DNA from: Sialis fuliginosa
Lineage: Eukaryota; Arthropoda; Insecta; Megaloptera; Sialidae
Assembly (NCBI GenBank): GCA_961205875.1
Contig: OY540813.1
Location: 17,765,001 to 17,829,000, forward strand
DNA length: 64,000 bases
Direction of reading: 5' to 3'
The translations under genes and the position numbers were made by a program. Positions 1-14,287 of this stretch are shown here, in pieces; position 1 is the stretch's first letter; the number at the start of each line of letters is the position of its first letter. The notes under the pieces are model-generated. The model saw nothing but the letters and a program-made list of their open reading frames with translations. It was not told the DNA's origin and ran no database searches.

Positions 1-3000
1 AATATCATTACACCAACTTGTGAGAGTCCATCTAAAGTTAAAGAAACAACTCCATATGATCCACTAATAACTCAATTAAGCGAAATGGGATTTACAAAGA
101 AAAGCGTAGAAATTGCAATAAAAGCTATTGGTAAATAAATCTTGTGATTTAAATTTATTATTATTATTTCAGTATTTCTTGAAATATAAAATGATTACTA
201 TGTTATAATATTTATAATGACTTTATTTTCAAGGATTGGTCTCAGATATTACTATAAATCCAGAAAGACTTGTTGCATGGCTTTTAGAGCATCCGGAACA
301 GCAAGTTCTTTCTGATTCGGAATCAAACAGCTCTTTTGATGCTGTATCAGATACAAATTCATTCTCTGATTCCGAGGAAATATCTGCTATTGATGGGGTT
401 TGTATATACTTATACAAGTAACATTTTTTATATTTTGACATATAATTAATTTTACAGACTGATGGAATAGGCAATACTTATCTACAACGATTTGATTTCT
501 TGACAAATGATGAATATGCTTTATATGTTAGAGACAATGTTGCTGTGGGAATGTTGGTCAGATGTTGTAGGGCACATGAAGGAGTAGCGCATGGAGATAT
601 TGGTCGCGTGGTTAAAATTGACCGAGAAGGTTTACATGATCTTAATTTACAAGTAAGATATAAAGATATTTTCTTATAAAATATTTTGATTACAGTTATT
701 AATTTAATTAAATTTTAGGTGGATTGGCAACATAAAGGATGTACTTATTGGGTAAGATTTATTCATGTAGAATTGCTCGGTTTTCCACCGTCATTACCGA
801 GTCCACCGACAATCAAACTTGGAGATAGAGTTAAAGTTAAAGCTGGTATCGCAGTTCCAAAATATAAGTGGGGTTATGTTACACATGAAAGCGTTGGTAT
901 TGTAACAGGTAATATTATAATATATCATGTTAATTATGAATATCATAATCAAATCGATGTTTTCTTTATAGGAATTTCAACAAACGAACGAGATGTTACT
1001 GTAGATTTTCCTAAACAATCTAATTGGACGGGATTGTTGAGTGAAATGGAACTTGTACCTGGAACTCATGATGGTATTCATTGTGCTGCGTGTAATGTTC
1101 TTCCTATAGTCGGCCCAAAGTTTGTTTGTAAGACATGTAAGAATTATAATCTGTGTGAAAATTGTTTCTATACAAAAAAATCTCACAAACATTCTTTCTA
1201 CCGAGTAGTAGAACCAGGTCAGTATTTCAATGAAATAAATTATATAAATATTTTCAAGTAAATGCAAAATTATTAAGAACAGCTTACATTTCTTTAGGTG
1301 CCCCGGCTGTGTTTGCTGGGAAACCTGGGCGTTATCACCGTCAAGATCCAGGTAATGCCGATGCGACATATTTGATAGAAGATTGGAACTCTTGTGTTAA
1401 ACGTTTAACTGCATCTTCACGAGAAAACTGGCTTCATTGCTTAACGGATGGATCTACAGGTTGTTGGCTCAGTTGTGGCACTCAAGGAAAACATTGGCTA
1501 CGTTTAGAAATGCAACCAAACATTCTTGTACATTCATTGTTTATGGCAATTGATCCAGCTGACAGTAGTTATATGCCATCATTGGTTGTTATTAGCGGAG
1601 GTGATTCGTTTAGTATTATGAATGAATTAAATGTTATTAATATCAGAAAGACAGATATGATTGTTACTTTGTTAAAAGATATTAAGGAGGTAATTTATAA
1701 AAAAATTATTTATTTATTTATAAAAATATTATGTTATCTTTATGACTTTTATTTTTTATTTCAGTATTATCCTTGCATTGAAATTTCAATAAAGCAATGC
1801 TGGAATGGAGGAATTGATTGCAAAATACATGGATTGACAATTGTGGGTAGACGTAATCAACCAACATATAATTTACATAGTTCAGCTGCTTTCTTGGCTT
1901 CAGATTGGGATCAATCTTACGAACAAATTTTACCATATACAGGTACAGTTGTTTTCTCATTGTCATTTTTTTTTATAACCTAATAAAAAATTTTTTTTTC
2001 TACGTTTAGTTCAAAATTCTGTGGATACAAGACAATCACCAGAACAAGTACATGGTTGTCAAGTTTATGTGTGGGGTTTAAATGATAAAGATCAACTTGG
2101 CGGAATGAAAGGATCTAAAGTGAAATTACCAGTTTTATCGGACGTTTTAAGTCAGTTACGGCCTATCCATATATCTGGAGGTTCTAAATCATTGTTTGTG
2201 GTTTCCCAAGAAGGAAAGGTAAAAAAAGTAATAAAAAATCATATAAAGAAATTGTTAACTGCAACTGTTTTACGAATTTAGATTTTAAATAAAAGATAAA
2301 TAATAAATGTTTTCTCTTGAATATAGTTGTACGCTTGCGGTGAAGGTACAAATGGAAGATTAGGCCTTGGTCATAATAACAATGTTTCTCTACCGAGACC
2401 AATTCCGTTTCTCAGTCAATATGTGATCAAGAAAGTCGCTGTACATTCTGGTGGGAAATATGCAATGGCATTAACAATGGACGGGAAGGTATTCTCATGG
2501 GGAGAAGGTGAAGATGGAAAGCTAGGACATGGAAACAGACTCAGTTTAGATAAACCGCGTTTAATTGAAGCACTGAGATCTAAACGTATACGAGATATAG
2601 CTTGTGGAAGTTCTCATTCCGCAGCAATTACAAGTGCTGGAGAACTGTACACGTGGGGACTCGGTGAATATGGTAGATTAGGTCACGGAGACAGTGTGAC
2701 ACAGTTAAAACCTAAATTGGTATTTAAATTAATATTTGTCGATTGTCTATAAACTAATTTGTATTTGCATTTATAGGTCAAATCTTTGTTAGGACACAGA
2801 ATAGTTCAAGTTGCGTGTGGTAGTCGTGATGCACAAACTCTAGCATTGTCAGATGAGGGTCTTGTATTTTCTTGGGGCGATGGTGATTTTGGTAAACTGG
2901 GTAGAGGTGGTTCGGAAGGATGCAATGTTCCTCATAACATTGAACGTTTAAATAACTTAGGTATTATATTGATAATATTGTATTTAAAACATGTTTAATA

Positions 3001-6000
3001 TTGGTATTGTTACAGAAGTTACACAAATTGAATGTGGAGCCCAGTTTTCATTAGCTCTTACTAAATCTGGTGAGATATGGACGTGGGGAAAAGGAGATTA
3101 TTTCAGACTGGGACATGGATCAGATCAACACATTCGAAAACCAACAGTTATAGAATCTTTAAAAGATAAAAAAATTGTTCACGTAGCTGTTGGAGCTTTA
3201 CATTGTTTAGCTGTTACGGATGTCGGTCAGGTAATAGATTCATGTAATTTTTAAATCACTATACTACCTGCATATCAGAAAACAAAATTATATAACATGT
3301 TTAAATGTTGTTCATATTGTTAAGCAAAGGAATTTAAAAGAATATTAAAAACTAAGGTGAAACATTATTTGTTAGGTGTTTGCGTGGGGAGATAATGATC
3401 ACGGACAACAAGGTAATGGTACTACGGTTGTAAATCGTACACCATCATTGGTCCATGGATTAGAAGATGTTAAAATAACTCGTGTCGCCTGTGGAAGTTC
3501 ACATTCTATAGCTTGGACGAATGGTGACAGTCAAGTAACATCAAAACATGAACCTGTTACCTTTGAAACAGCTAAAGATCCATTAGGAGCTCATTTACTA
3601 GGTATTTTTTATTATTTCAATACCATCATATAACTTTATCTAATGTATATTTTTTGATTTATATAGGATTATATAATTCTGAAAAAGATACAGAAGAAAC
3701 TACATCCAATAAATTTACACCACGTCAATCTTTAACCAGTTTGGTTATGTCTCTGGAATCTCTTGCAGCAAAACAACATGCTTTGACTCATTTATTGAAT
3801 GCAGCTCATATTCTGATACTGCGTTCTTGTATTGTCAGATCTTTATGTAGTCACATGGATACAGCTTCATTGATGGATGTGCCCCAACCCATTTCTTCAC
3901 CGACCATTGTGAACGAGACAACACCAGTGGTTAATAATACACCAGTTGTTGATAAATTACAACTAGATATTGCGCAAGGTGGTGGTGAAGCTCCTGTTTC
4001 TATTACTGAAGTCATAGGAATGAATGTAGGATTCATAAATATCTTGTATACATTTGTGCATGTGTTTTATATTGAATATTCTATTTGTAGAGCCCTCATT
4101 TGAGTCCAGATAATGACGAGTGTCCTTTAGCTATTTTGCAATCAATGACTGCTAGCAGTTGTTCAACTAGTTTTTCATCACGTCAGTCAAAAATGTCCAC
4201 TAGTGCCTTGTCAGTTATTGCTGCTACCCTCACATCTAATGCTGAAGTGAGTATATAAATTAATATTAATATTTTTATTTTACTAGCCAACATTATTGTA
4301 TAGGTTGTTGGTGAATCTACGCCCGCAGGCCTTGATGAATTCACATCACTGTTGACTGAAAACGATGCGAGGTTATTGGTTGATTTGTTAAAACTTGCTG
4401 TTGTTAATCGTATAGAATGTGATGTTGCAAAGAAGACTTTATCAACTATTCTAATTGGTGAGATATAATGAATAAAATAGAAAAAAATGTGTAATTCAAT
4501 ATTATTTTTATTTATAGCATTAGGAAGTTCTAATTCAGTTATTGGTAATATGTTATTGGAGTTATGTATAACTGAACTTGAAGATGCAGCTTCAAACTCT
4601 CAAGCTTTTGATACAAGTCCTCATCCTATTGTACAAGAAACTAGTCATCCATATATAGATGGTATTACATTAACAGGTATGTTTTAAAATAATATATTTA
4701 ACATATTTATAATGCAATTTATCACATTCATACAAATAGACAAAAATGAAAATTGGAGCTAAAAAATAAATAAAAGTTTATTGATATTTAGTATATTTTA
4801 TATTATTTTTAACAGAATTATGAGTACTCACTTATGTACCCAAAATACTCGAACCAGAGCAAAAAATAATTTATCCGCTTGATAAAAATATATATGTAAT
4901 GAATGCAATATTGTTAATTTTATTTATTTTTATCAGGTCATGTGAAAATACCAGGAGCTGATGCATTAAGGATTGAATTTGATATACATTGTTCAACAGA
5001 AAAAAGACATGATCCCCTAATTCTTATGGATGGATCAGGGAAAATTTTATTTAATAAGTCCGGGCGTGATTGGTCTGATTGGTCAGCTCTAGTGAGAATT
5101 CCAGGTAAATAATAATAATCTAGTAATGAGATGATATAATAAAAATAAAATGATATCTGTTTTTAGGAGATGAACTTCGATGGACTTTTACAAGTGACAG
5201 TTCAGTTAATGGTTGGGGTTGGAGGTTCACAGTTTATGGAGAGATGCCTTTGACAGATCCTTCTACACGCAGTTCTGATCGTGCAATGCTCAGCAAACCT
5301 AATGTAGAGCTTGTCGTCTGTCTTCTAGATCACAAACTATTACAGCTTCTTGATCAAAACCTTGTTGCTCGTTTAGCTGCTTCATTAGCAGCATGCTCAC
5401 AACTTAATGTTTTAAGTAAGTAGTTTTGAAAAATAATAATAGTAACTTGATTTTAAAATTCATTTTTACTATTTTTTTTCATTTTAAATTTTATTTTGCT
5501 AATATTTTTTTATTATATTTATTAATAAAATCGTTATTAAAAAAGATAATAATCAATATAACAAAGATAACTATGATATAGTGGAATATTCTTTGTACAT
5601 AAATGAAATAAAATGTTGATTTATATATTTTGTAATTAACGTTTATACTTATTTTTAAGCTCCGTCCCATAGAATGTGGTCATTACGTATGCTTCACAAA
5701 CTGTTAACACCTGATAAAGATGATAGGTGTATAGTTTCTGCAACTGATGGTATTTTGGCAGCTTTGTTGAATGAACTTCCGACTGCGTTGTTACGTCAGT
5801 ATGAATATGAAGATCCTTGTGTAAGATGCGGCATGTATTTGATGCATTCAGATTTCTTTAAGGTGATTGTATATATTATTAATAATTTATCAGTTTATCG
5901 TAAGATTATTTAGTGATGATTTATGGTAGTTAATTTATGTAAACGCATGTTATACTGTTAAAGTTTTAAGTGTGCTTTTATAATTCAAAGTAACTGACAC

Positions 6001-9000
6001 CATAATTTTTTATGCAAGCGTCTTTTTACACCAAAAGCTAATAATCATTCCACAAACTGTTGATTTTATAATTTTACTTTTCAAAATTCATCTATTGACT
6101 GATAAATAATACAACTTTCTCATATTTTTTCAACTATTTTGTGAAGTTAGTTATTGTAGCTTTTAAACAGCTGAAATGAGTATACTGTAGTTTTTTTTAA
6201 AAATAAGTTTAGTACTAGCTAATTTATTTAAAAATTAAAGAAAAAAGTTTAAATTTATTTATTTTTTAATTGATTATTTTTTAGGAACTTGTATCATTGG
6301 CATGTGATCTAGAAGTAAATAAGTTACCAGGAATAGCAGATAGTTTTAAATGGGCTTGGTTCAGACGTTATTGTTTAGCTTCTAAAGTAGCTGATTCATT
6401 GATAAAACGTACCACGTTACCTAAACAGTTCTGTGTAGATGTGCGTAAAAAGATCTCAGAAATATCTCCACGATCTGATAGCTCAGAAATGTGGCAACAC
6501 GAACGACATGATGTATTTAGAAAAGAACATGATGAACAATTACTCACTTGGTTAAATAGGTATGTTCAATAAATATTTATAGCAAAGTATTGCTTATAGA
6601 GGTAATGTAAGGTGAAATTTTTACTATTGTAATTGCATTTAAAAAATATTGTAGGCGTCCAGAAGATTGGAAATTATCATGGGGTGGTTCGGGCACTATA
6701 TATGTTTGGGGTCATAATCACCGCAATCAACTAGGTGGAGTTGAAGGAGCTAAAGTAAAATTACCTGTACCTTGTGAAGCTTTCACTAGTATTAGACCTG
6801 TTCAGTTGATTGGTGGTGAACAAACAATATTTGCTGTTACAGCAGATGGAAAAGTTTATGCTTCAGGTAAATTATTGCAAATTTAATTACCATGAACATA
6901 TTAATATTAATTATAAATTCTATGTAAAGGTCATGGAAATGGTGGAAGGTTGGGCGTTGGTAGTACAGATCAAGTGCCTGTTCCAACTTTATTAGAGTCA
7001 ATTGAACATCTTTTCATAAAGAAAGTTGCTGTAAATGCTGGTGGGAAACATGCTCTTGCTTTGACAGCTGATGGCGATGTGTATTCTTGGGGTGAAGGAG
7101 ACGATGGAAAATTAGGACATGGCAGCAAAAGGTATTTTAATTAATGATAATATAAATGCAATTGTTGATTATTGTAATTATTCAGTTGCTGCTTGAAACC
7201 AAAGCTGATAGAACGTTTACAAGGACAAGAAATTATAGACATTGCTTGTGGTGGAGCTCATTCTGCAGCAATAAACTCATCTGGACAATTGTTTACATGG
7301 GGTAAAGGACGTTATGGAAGGTTGGGACATGGTGATAGTGAAGATCAACTGGAACCTAAATTGGTAAATTTAAATAATTGTTGTCAAAAATGGTTCAATA
7401 ATAAAAAGTGTTTTAATATTAATTTCTTGTGTAGGTGGAGGCACTGTTGGGATTCCGTGTAATTGATGTAGCATGTGGGTCAGGCGATGCCCAAACATTG
7501 TGTATTACAGATGATGATAATGTTTGGTCATGGGGAGATGGAGACTACGGTAAACTTGGTCGTGGTGGATCCGAAGGATGTAAAATACCAATGAAAATTG
7601 AAAGCCTTGCAGGATTAGGTGTGATAAAAGTTGAGTGTGGATCGCAGTTTTCAGTTGCTCTTACAAGATCAGGAAGTGTTTATACATGGTATGTTAATTT
7701 ATTCTATGGAAACATTTTTTTATTTAATTTAAATTATTTTATTAAGGGGGAAAGGTGACTATCATCGACTCGGTCACGGTACTGATGATCATATGCGACG
7801 ACCACGTAAAGTAGCCGCTTTGCAAGGGCGTAGAATAATAATGATAGCTACGGGTTCGCTTCATTGTGTCGCATGCTGTGATCAAGGAGATGTATTTACA
7901 TGGGGTGACAATGATGAAGGGCAATTGGGAGATGGAACTACAAATGCTATACAGCAACCACGTCTAGTCATGGCATTGCAGGTATTATTTAAAAAAACAC
8001 ATATTAATACAAATGTAGACTTTAAATCTGTTGATCAAAATATTTTGTTTTGTTTGTTTTATGATGAATTTATAGATATTAATAGTTATGCATTTTTTAT
8101 TTATCAATTTTTTTAGGGTAAAGAAATAACAAGAGTTGCCTGTGGTTCAGCGCATACAATTGCCTGGTCAACATCTGAACGCTCGACTAATAGTTCAAAT
8201 GTTCGTTTACCAGTGGTCGCTCCTCTTGAGTATGATCTTTTACAAGATATCACTCCATCAGTGCTACACGACAGACTTGTTTTACTTCATCACTTCTCAG
8301 AATTGATCTGCCCGTGTATAGCAATGTTCCCAATAACTGGACAAGGTTCATTGAGTGAATTACGAAGTATCCTTGTATATTCTGTAAGTAAAATTATTAT
8401 TCAAATAAAAAAATAAATGTACAAATGAAGACTAAAGAAAGAGATTTTGAATTGTTTTTATTTCTTTTTAATAGGTAAAAGACAATACCTTTAGAAAAGT
8501 TATACAATCGACTATGGTTCGAGATAAACAACATGGACCTGTAATAGAACTGAACAGAATACAAGTTAAACGGTCAAGATCACGAGGAGGTCTTGCAGGA
8601 GTGGACGGGATGAAATCTGTGTTTGGTCAAATGGTCAGCAAACTTCCATTACTGACTCATGAAGCTTTGTCACTACCTCATAGAGTTTGGAAAGTGAAGT
8701 TTGTGGGAGAAAGTGTTGATGATTGTGGAGGGGGGTACAGCGAAAGTATTGCAGAAATGTGTGATGAATTACAGAATGGAAGCGTGCCTTTACTTGTTAC
8801 AACACCCAATGGAAGAGATGAGGCTGGAACTAATCGAGATTGTTTCTTATTGAATCCTAGAGCGAACTCTATACTGCATTTAAATATGTTTAGATTTCTG
8901 GGTGTTCTTATTGGTATTGCAATTAGAACAGGATCTCCCTTGAGTTTATCATTAGCCGAACCTGTTTGGAGACAGTTAGCAGGAATGCCTTTAAATCCGG

Positions 9001-9934
9001 CTGATTTAACTGAAGTCGATAGAGATTATGTTCCAGGATTATTATGTATTCGTGATATGGATGAAAAATTATTTACCAGTTTGGAAATGCCATTTAGCAC
9101 ACCATCTGCTTGTGGAAGAGATGTTCCTCTAAGTAGTAAATATAAGAAAATCTCTCCAGAAAACAGACACGAATATGTTCGTTTGGCATTGGACTTTAGA
9201 CTTCATGAGTTTGATGAACAAGTCAAAGCAGTAAGAGATGGAATGTCTAAAGTTATACCAGTTCCATTATTATCTTTATTCAGTGCTTACGAATTGGAAA
9301 CAATGGTTTGTGGATCACCAGATATTTCTTTAAATTTGTTGAAGTTAGTAGCTACATATAAAGGTATGTTTTAAATATTTTCTACTTTATTGTATTGAAG
9401 AAATTCATAAATGTATATTTTTTTTAGGTGTTGATGCTGGCGCTCCTTTAGTTCAATGGTTTTGGGATGTTATGGAAGAATTATCTCAGCAGGAACGTTC
9501 ATTATTCCTTAGATTTGTTTGGGGACGAACAAGATTACCTCGAACAATTGCTGATTTCCGTGGAAGAGATTTTGTGCTTCAAGTTTTAGATAAATATTCA
9601 CCACCAGATCATTTTCTTCCAGAAAGTTATACTTGTTTCTTTTTGTTAAAAATACCAAGATATTCTTGTAAGGTATGTAAAATAAAAAAAGTAAATTTGC
9701 AGTCTGCCAATATTATCAGAAATAATAATCGTACCATATTCTTTTTAGTTGGTACTGCGAGAAAAATTAAAATATGCAATACATTTTTGTAAGTCAATCG
9801 ATACAGATGAGTATGCAAGACTCCCGTTACAAAGTGATGCTACAGCTGGAGCGACATCAAGTATTTCGGACGTTGACAGTGATCGAGAAATGGATAGTAT
9901 TGCTAGTCATGACGCCAATTTCCCAATGGCTTAA
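1..9934 (+). CDS. HERC2: HERC2 E3 ubiquitin ligase, C-terminal half (5' truncated by window)
   Basis: HECT-type E3 ubiquitin ligase of the HERC2 family, known in nuclear DNA-damage signalling and protein quality control. I place 29 exons: 1-130, 234-397, 458-652, 719-908, 972-1217, 1298-1689, 1765-1942, 2010-2218, 2327-2719, 2777-2960, 3016-3230, 3376-3601, 3667-4025, 4091-4246, 4304-4457, 4518-4676, 4937-5104, 5167-5415, 5660-5862, 6285-6559, 6655-6866, 6930-7131, 7186-7363, 7435-7688, 7747-7981, 8117-8383, 8475-9363, 9428-9672, 9749-9934. They sum to 7113 bases, in frame from base 1 (2370 residues plus stop). Domain order: UBA-like (residues ~18-60), CPH/MIB-type (~115-190), ZZ zinc finger with paired Cys (~264-305), DOC/APC10 (~310-490), RCC1 propeller RLD2 (~505-890), a linker with a beta-sandwich-like part ending [10 protein letters not shown] (~1185-1270), RLD3 (~1485-1865), HECT (~1950-2320). 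The catalytic Cys is in SYTCFFLL (Cys2297, codon 9634-9636). Full-length family members are about 4800 residues, so roughly half is here. No frameshift or stop was seen. Identity is very secure; exon ends were read by eye. Confidence 0.97.
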
Positions 9935-10020
9935 ATTAATTTGAAAAAAGACCAATAATTTTAAAATATTTATTTGTATATTTGAATCTCAGTTCATTGT
10001 TGTTTTATTGTTCACATTAT

Positions 10021-10026
10021 ATTAAA
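10021..10026 (+). promoter_or_regulatory. Candidate HERC2 polyadenylation signal (ATTAAA)
   Basis: An ATTAAA hexamer lies 87 bases after the HERC2 stop codon. It is the first poly(A)-signal-like hexamer I noticed downstream. The base composition makes chance hexamers common, so this is weak. Confidence 0.3.
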
Positions 10027-10783
10027 AAAAAAACTTTACAATCAAAGTTTATTAAAATAATTCCAATTATTTGCGGCTTGTAAAATTTGAGATAATTTTT
10101 GCAGTTTAATCTCTTAGATAAAAATATTATTTATAAGATATACAAAGTATCTATAAATGTCGTATAATAACCAAATTTTTGACTTTAGTAATAGTAGTAT
10201 GAATTGTATGTTTTTAAAATTTAATTCGTACATTAAAGAAAGAACCAGCCTATATAACGATATGTACGATTGCACCCTAAGTTACGACTTATTAACTTAC
10301 ATTGCTTCACATTTACGTACACTTTCGATTATCATCAATCCCCTAAGTTGCGATGTTTGCTTAAAAGTGACATGAATCTGTTGTCCGATTGGCTTTGAAT
10401 ATATAAAATAACAGTGCTTTGACCAGCAGATATTTTTTGAATTGGCATGCGTGTGAAACCGAAGGTGACGTAAGTTTGCAGTATTACTGTATATTGTTAA
10501 TAAACAAAGTAACAGGGAATTGTTTAAAAACATCTAGTTTTTTTTTGTATTTATGCATTTTTTAAAACTTTTATGGATATTTTATGATTCTTTGCTTATG
10601 AATTTTCTGTTAAATTCATGTTTTTCTTTATAGTAGTTCAATGTTTCTAACTTATTCCACTGTTCATCTTCAGATTGATGCTTAAAAATTAATACTTAAA
10701 TATATCAAAAATGTTGATCTACAATAAAGTACAACGTGAATATATAATTTTATAAATGACATTGCATTTAGTTATAGACAGAG

Positions 10784-11023
10784 CAGTAGCGTAGCGTGGG
10801 GTGTGGGGCACCGGGTAGTATTTTGCTAGTGGTGGCAAATTTTGAAAAAAAATTTATTAAATATATATAAACATAAAATTATTACTAAAAAAAGTTGTAA
10901 TTTAGTGGATTAGAGATAACAATGAAAAAAAGGTCATGAAAGGTGCAATATTGTGGATTGGAGGCAGCAAATTAGAGGTAACAATAAAAAAAGAGAGCAG
11001 CAGAAATCGATGCTACGCTACTG
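10784..11023. mobile_element. hAT-like non-autonomous element (MITE), 240 bp, intact TSD
   Basis: The left end reads CAGTAGCGTAGCGT and the right end, read in reverse complement, CAGTAGCGTAGCAT. The flanks 10776-10783 and 11024-11031 are both AGACAGAG, a perfect 8-bp target site duplication. Eight-bp duplications and CAG...CTG ends are typical of hAT transposons. The interior has no coding capacity, so movement would need a transposase in trans. Confidence 0.85.
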
Positions 11024-11074
11024 AGACAGAGAGCTGGTGATGTTTTACCCCAAATAATTTCTTAATAAAAAAAA

Positions 11075-11710
11075 TTTATGGGTATGTCTGTATACATCCC
11101 TACTAACTTTGGAAATTCATGAGTCTGGTACCCCCACCACTCTTAAGAGTAGAACATTTGGCAACGTTGTAATTTCCAGACGCCTGTCATTACAGTATAA
11201 TGTATATAATATTATAATATAATAGTAGTGACGTTAAATATATTAAATAATAACAAATTGATTATTTAATCAGGCCTGCACAACATACGGCCTACAAAGA
11301 CTTTGTTGAAAATTCATATTGTTATAAATTAAAAATACTATTCCCTAGCTTGTATATAAATAATATAAATACTTATTTCATTTTAAAATAATTAAATAAT
11401 ATTATTATTTTCTTAATAGCTTTCCCCCTGTCCTATTTTCTTTTGACCTGCACAAGTTTTTCATAAAGTATTACATTTTGAGTTGTGCAGGCCTGAACTA
11501 AATAATTTTTTATTTATAATATTTTATAAATATGTATTCAATTCATTTTGTATTACAAAATAATCATAATTTGAATTTCATAAATAACAGGAGTCTAAGT
11601 TACAATGTTGCCAAATGTTTCTATTCAATTTTACCCCATTAAATTTGGCAACATAATTTTCAGACTCCTTTAAACGTCTAAGTAAGTAGGGACGTATACA
11701 ACACAGATAC
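11075..11710. repeat. Long imperfect fold-back element with a nested inverted repeat
   Basis: The left arm (GTATACATCCCTACTAACTT from about 11084, then CATTTGGCAACGTTGTAA near 11155) matches the reverse complement of the right arm (about 11555-11700, with AAGTAAGTAGGGACGTATAC). Inside, CAGGCCTGCACAAC at 11271-11284 pairs exactly with GTTGTGCAGGCCTG at 11482-11495, apparently a second element nested in the first. The right arm has its own hairpin (11590-11670, GGAGTCT/AGACTCC). No coding capacity. Confidence 0.7.
11255..11515. mobile_element. Nested small inverted-repeat element
   Basis: The arms, about 25 bp each, run ATTATTTAATCAGGCCTGCA at about 11262 and its near-perfect inverse ending near 11510, with the 14-bp core CAGGCCTGCACAAC identical. 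The spacer is AT-rich. It sits between the arms of the larger fold-back element, so it probably inserted later. Family unknown. Confidence 0.55.
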
Positions 11711-14287
11711 CTACAGAAAAACAATTTATTATAAATAACTTACAATTAGAGTAAAAGGAAAAAAACTTCACCAGATCTAGACTATTATTATATTTAAACT
11801 GCAGAACCATGAAGGTTGTATTAAATGACATTAAATATCTTTTAAAGCATATCAAGTAGATGCTTTATTTGTTTTCAAGAATTTCAAGTAGTATTATTTG
11901 GGACTTGAGAGATGTTAGAAATAGTATTAAAAACATTTTACAAACATTATAAATAATTAAATTTATTTAGGTATCTATTATAAAAATAATTTAAATTAAA
12001 TCAAATGTTTGACTAATTGTTATGTTAGAAGTAAGTATCTTTAGTTGAAAAGTCAGGGAATTTGATAGAAATCTCACAGGTGGTATTAATGAAGGTAATT
12101 TACTTTTAACATTGAGAGTAGAGCATTATTACTAGAATAGTGATTAATTAAGCAATGTAATTACATGTTTTACATTCAAGTCCCTGCATTTTAAGTATTG
12201 GTTTTATTATTTACTTTATTTAATAAATGATCTGTGATTAGAGCATTGGGCTTTAAAAAGAGGACCAGATACTTACGAAGCAACTATTCTTTTGTTTTTC
12301 AATTAATTTGGTTTTGACAACACATTTTTGAAATTTGCATCAATATGATAACTAAAGTTATTTTTTTATAAATTTATTTACATCATTTTCCAAATTAATC
12401 AGTGTTTTGTTTGTATTTTGTATGAAATGTATGGTCCTCTTAGCTTCATAGTATTTAAATGCACTGCAAAATGGTTAACGCTAAATAATATTGTAATATG
12501 TTTATCGGAAATATAAATTATCACATATTTCATATAAATGTGAATAGATCGAGTTATATAACTGTCTCCATGAAATAACTTTAAAACAATATTACTTCTT
12601 ATTAATATATTTAAAAATATATAAATTGAAAATAACACAATAATGGTTTTATATGAGCCGAATAATAAACAAAAATTAGCTGTTTCAGCAAAAAAAAATA
12701 TATTTAAAAATAATTTTGCACTAAAAATATCACTTTTTTTGTTTTTTACATTCCAATACCATTTTAATGTGTCAACTTTTCTATATTATAAAGATCTCTT
12801 GTAATAATTTGGAAGGTGTTTTATTATTACAATTTTGTTGTAAATATTGGTGCTTTAATACTAATATAACTGTTTATTTATGTTTTTTATTGATAATACT
12901 GAAACATTTTTATACGTGTGTGCAATATAGAATAAATTAAAAGCATTTATCATTTTCTGTATTTACATTTTCCTTTAACTGACAATGAATGACCATCTTA
13001 TCCAAGATTTTTCCATCTTTTAATATGAAAAATATTATATAATTTGTCAGAAAATTCTTATTATTTAAAACTTAAAAAATTAAACTTAATGTTTTGGTAC
13101 CGCATTCGGCCAAAATTGAATATTTGGCTCTGAAACCGATTTTAAATGAAAGATCAACAAAAAACGAAAAAAATGAGCCCTATAACATGCATAATAAGGG
13201 ACATTTTGAAAAATAAGGTACTATCGAAAAAAGTCTAATTTCGGTCGATTTCAAAAGTTTAAAAAATCGTAATTCGGCCAAAAAAGGGGGCGGAGGGAAA
13301 AGATTTTGGGAAACGTGTTTTTTTGATATGTACTTTGAGAAAAAAAATTGGGAGTAAAATCGGTGACATACGTGCGCCTTGTTTTTTAAAAAACTACTGG
13401 AAATGCTCATATATATATTCCACCACTTGAATTATTTTAAACTTTTTTCATCAGTGAGTTTTACATCAACATATTGTTACTATTTACTATGTAGAACTGA
13501 TCATGTATTACAATGTTTGAATTGCAATGCCGCATTGTAAAACGGTAGTTTTTCTACTTTACGCACGCATGTTATCTCTCACAAACGAACCGAAAACTGA
13601 CTTAAATATATAAAGCTCTTCGACAGTTTTTTACTCTGATATATACGTTTTTATTTTGTAAAATTCACAAACTGTTTCAGTTTTTGTAAATTATACAATT
13701 TAACGTTGCAACGCGACACCGTGTCCCGTGCCACTTTAACCTGTTTTTTGCAAATAATTAAAAAAGCAATAAAATTTTTCTCAAACAAAAATTAAAGTTA
13801 ATCAAACCGACAGTTTATTCTACTATTAATTTTAACTGAATCAGCGCCTTTTATGATAAAAAATTAAATCTTACCTCCACCACTGGTCACTGGCCAATTT
13901 AAGATAATTTTCAAATTAAAAATATAATATTAAAACATAACGTTTATTAAAATAAAAATTCCAACAAAAACATAAATAAATTTTCAATAACATTAAAATA
14001 TTTACATAAAAATGTACATTACATAAAAATAACCACAAACTTAAATTACTATTTATTTATATAATTTGATATGCATGAAAAATGGAAACATGTATAAAAT
14101 AGGTATAAAATATCGATGTAAATACATATATCGTAGTAAAATCAACAAAATATGTTTTTACAACAATCGGTAAATATGATCAATTGAAGAATTATGTTAT
14201 GTAATCACAAACGAATATACATATATATTTAATTATATATTAGTCTCGCATTATTATACACAAAAGACAAACATTATAATTTCTACT

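Noticed and set aside
12230-12280. GATTAGAGCATTGGGCTTT resembling a tRNA D-arm
   Set aside because: No matching T-arm within tRNA distance and no foldable cloverleaf.
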